Part shown: piece by piece, positions 53,388 to 54,627 of the stretch
Position numbering within the stretch: the stretch's first letter is position 1
Layout: every line of letters begins with the position of its first letter
Assembly: GCA_964654825.1 (NCBI GenBank)
Contig: CAZZKG010000018.1
Span: forward strand, 1-54,627
Length of the DNA stretch: 54,627 nucleotides
Direction of reading: 5' to 3'
Origin: CAZZKG01 sp964654825
Lineage (GTDB): Bacteria; Gemmatimonadota; CAZMKB01
Made by a program: the position numbers and the translations under genes
Notes under the pieces: generated by a model
Databases searched by the model: none
Seen by the model: the letters and a program-made list of their open reading frames with translations, nothing else
Told to the model about the DNA's origin: nothing

Positions 53388-54627
53388 AGGGGAGGAAGCT
53401 CTTCCTCCCTCACATGGATTATCATGCCGCCAGGATGTTCGCCGCGGCATTCAGGTCGATCGGTGTCGATGCCGTTCCCTCACCCGATTCGGACGCGGAA
53501 ACGCTGCTTCTCGGAAAACGTTACACCTCGGGTGAGGAATGTTACCCCGAGATCGTCACATTCGGGGATTTCATGAAGGTAACACAGATGGATGACTTCA
53601 AACCCGAAAACACGGCTTTTTTCATGCCGACCGCTCCGGGGCCCTGCAGGTTTGGACAGTACGCCCAGTTTCAGCGAATGGTTTTGAACGAGCTCGGGTT
53701 AGAGGACGTTTTAATTGTTTCCCCCACGAGCGCCACGGGTTACGAGGAGCTCGGACAGCATGCCTCCGAGTTCGTCCGGACAGGCTGGAGAGGCCTCGTC
53801 GCAGCCGACATCCTCAGGAAGATGCTTCTCAAGACCAGACCGTATGAAATCGAGAAGGGTGAGACAGACCGTGTCATGCACGATTGTGTTGGAATGGTCG
53901 CTGACGTCATCGCCATACCGGGAATCGATCACAAAGAAAGACTCGAGCTGATGGCCGAGGCTCTCGTAAAATGCCGTGAGCGATTCCGTGGAGTCCCGGC
54001 CGCCTATACGAAGGATCGTCCCCTCATCGGTGTCGTCGGGGAGATTTTCTGCAGGCTCAACACATTCAGTAATGATGACCTCATCCGCAAAATCGAAGAT
54101 CATGGCGGGGAGGCATGGCTCTCGGGTGTCGCCGGCTGGGTGTGGTATACCAATGAGGAGCAGAGGTTCAGAATACAACGGGATTACTCCGGATTTGATA
54201 TGTGGAAGGAGCTCTCTAAAGCCTACCTCAAGAGACATTTTCAGAAGAAGGACGAAGCGCGTCTCTACGAGTCTTTCAAGGAGGTTTTTCTGGGGTACGA
54301 GGAGCCCGAGGTCGAAGAAATCTTCAGGAATACACGCCCGTATCTGCCGCACCAGTGCGTGTCAGGCGAGAGTGTGCTGAACGTCGGCGAGATCATCTAC
54401 TACTACGAAAAAGGTGCCGACGGAGCGGTCGACATAAGCCCCTTCACCTGTATGCACGGCGGCATCGGCGAGGAGATCTACGACGATGTGAGCACGGATC
54501 ACGAACGCATCCCGATCAGGTCGTTCACCTGTGAGGAGACACGATCGGATGTGGACGACAGCGTCGGGATATTCATGAACCTCGCCAGGACTTACCAGAG
54601 AAGGAAGACCAGGAAGAGGATCCACCC
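53360..54627 (+). CDS. 2-hydroxyacyl-CoA dehydratase-like protein (3' partial)
   Basis: At least 422 residues, open at the window edge. It starts at ATG 53360, 28 bases before the end of the activase frame, with AAGGGG upstream. The cysteine motifs SGEECYPE, APGPCRFGQY, PHQCVSG and SPFTCMHGG are typical of the HgdB/BcrC-like half of large fused activase proteins (usual total about 1400-1450 residues; here 1029 plus at least 422 as two genes). It should carry the acceptor iron-sulfur cluster, possibly a double-cubane type. Substrate unknown; no benzoyl-CoA or hydroxyglutaryl-CoA genes are in the window. Confidence 0.82.
   Translation, partial: MVVAGKNSLEGRKLFLPHMDYHAARMFAAAFRSIGVDAVPSPDSDAETLLLGKRYTSGEECYPEIVTFGDFMKVTQMDDFKPENTAFFMPTAPGPCRFGQYAQFQRMVLNELGLEDVLIVSPTSATGYEELGQHASEFVRTGWRGLVAADILRKMLLKTRPYEIEKGETDRVMHDCVGMVADVIAIPGIDHKERLELMAEALVKCRERFRGVPAAYTKDRPLIGVVGEIFCRLNTFSNDDLIRKIEDHGGEAWLSGVAGWVWYTNEEQRFRIQRDYSGFDMWKELSKAYLKRHFQKKDEARLYESFKEVFLGYEEPEVEEIFRNTRPYLPHQCVSGESVLNVGEIIYYYEKGADGAVDISPFTCMHGGIGEEIYDDVSTDHERIPIRSFTCEETRSDVDDSVGIFMNLARTYQRRKTRKRIH

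Overview
The window reads as a chromosomal stretch from an uncultured anaerobic or microaerophilic bacterium. Gene content supports this: a KorDABC-type 2-oxoacid:ferredoxin oxidoreductase, HdrA/HdrBC/MvhD-type electron-transfer flavoproteins, one HdrA apparently read through an in-frame UGA as selenocysteine, an octaheme cytochrome with a NrfD-type partner, and an ATP-driven BcrAD/HgdC-type activase. Secreted FG-GAP protein, CHAT-TPR, sulfatase-TPR, DUF4097 next to ECF sigma/anti-sigma pairs, cyanophycin genes and a glutaminyl-tRNA synthetase would fit FCB-group or deltaproteobacteria-like lineages, but I cannot assign a phylum. A run of exactly 100 N inside a gene shows this is a scaffold, probably a draft or metagenome assembly.

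Layout. (1) 0.2-2.5 kb, minus: an Rrf2/NsrR-like repressor with an operator placed inside its own promoter, an FmdE-like protein and a DUF2249-DUF438-hemerythrin protein, a likely NO/O2 response operon. (2) 2.7-4.2 kb: rhomboid protease and a TlpA-like lipoprotein. (3) 4.2-8.8 kb: ECF sigma, zinc-finger anti-sigma and a very large TPR-CHAT protease, divergent from a secreted FG-GAP protein (9.1-11.5 kb). (4) 11.5-13.6 kb: a broken IS110 transposase, a repeat also found at the left edge of the window, and an A+T-rich M48 metalloprotease with an Ada-like metal-binding motif: an accessory patch. (5) 13.7-22.2 kb, minus: ClC channel, RlmN-like radical SAM protein, a flavin reductase and glnS in an overlapping run, then a NrfD/FeS/octaheme cytochrome membrane complex. 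(6) 22.5-25.7 kb, plus: a second ECF sigma/anti-sigma pair with a DUF4097 protein, and a membrane-anchored methyltransferase. (7) 25.7-31.1 kb, minus: cyanophycinase, cyanophycin synthetase and a Mur-ligase-only paralogue. (8) 31.7-35.4 kb: flavin reductase-like protein, PGPGW protein, sulfatase-TPR lipoprotein, orphan pilin.

(9) 35.5-50.0 kb, plus, is the centre of the window: korDABC, a 1413-residue fusion of HdrA-like, GltD-like, HdrA-like and MvhD-like modules, an HdrCB-type protein, a selenocysteine HdrA-MvhD fusion, a redox-looking histidine kinase and a sigma-54-type response regulator. Together they look like a self-regulated soluble machine that exchanges electrons among 2-oxoacid oxidation, ferredoxin, NAD(P)H and a Hdr-type acceptor site. 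The kor leader and the response-regulator gene share a bipartite promoter-like motif with identical spacing. (10) 50.3 kb to the end: a duplicated ATPase activase and its 2-hydroxyacyl-CoA-dehydratase-like partner, cut by the window edge; these need strong low-potential reductant, which the preceding locus could supply.

Five promoters have a perfect TTGACA box, a 17-bp spacer and a TATCNT -10 box, suggesting the housekeeping consensus of this organism. No tRNA, rRNA or CRISPR array was found.
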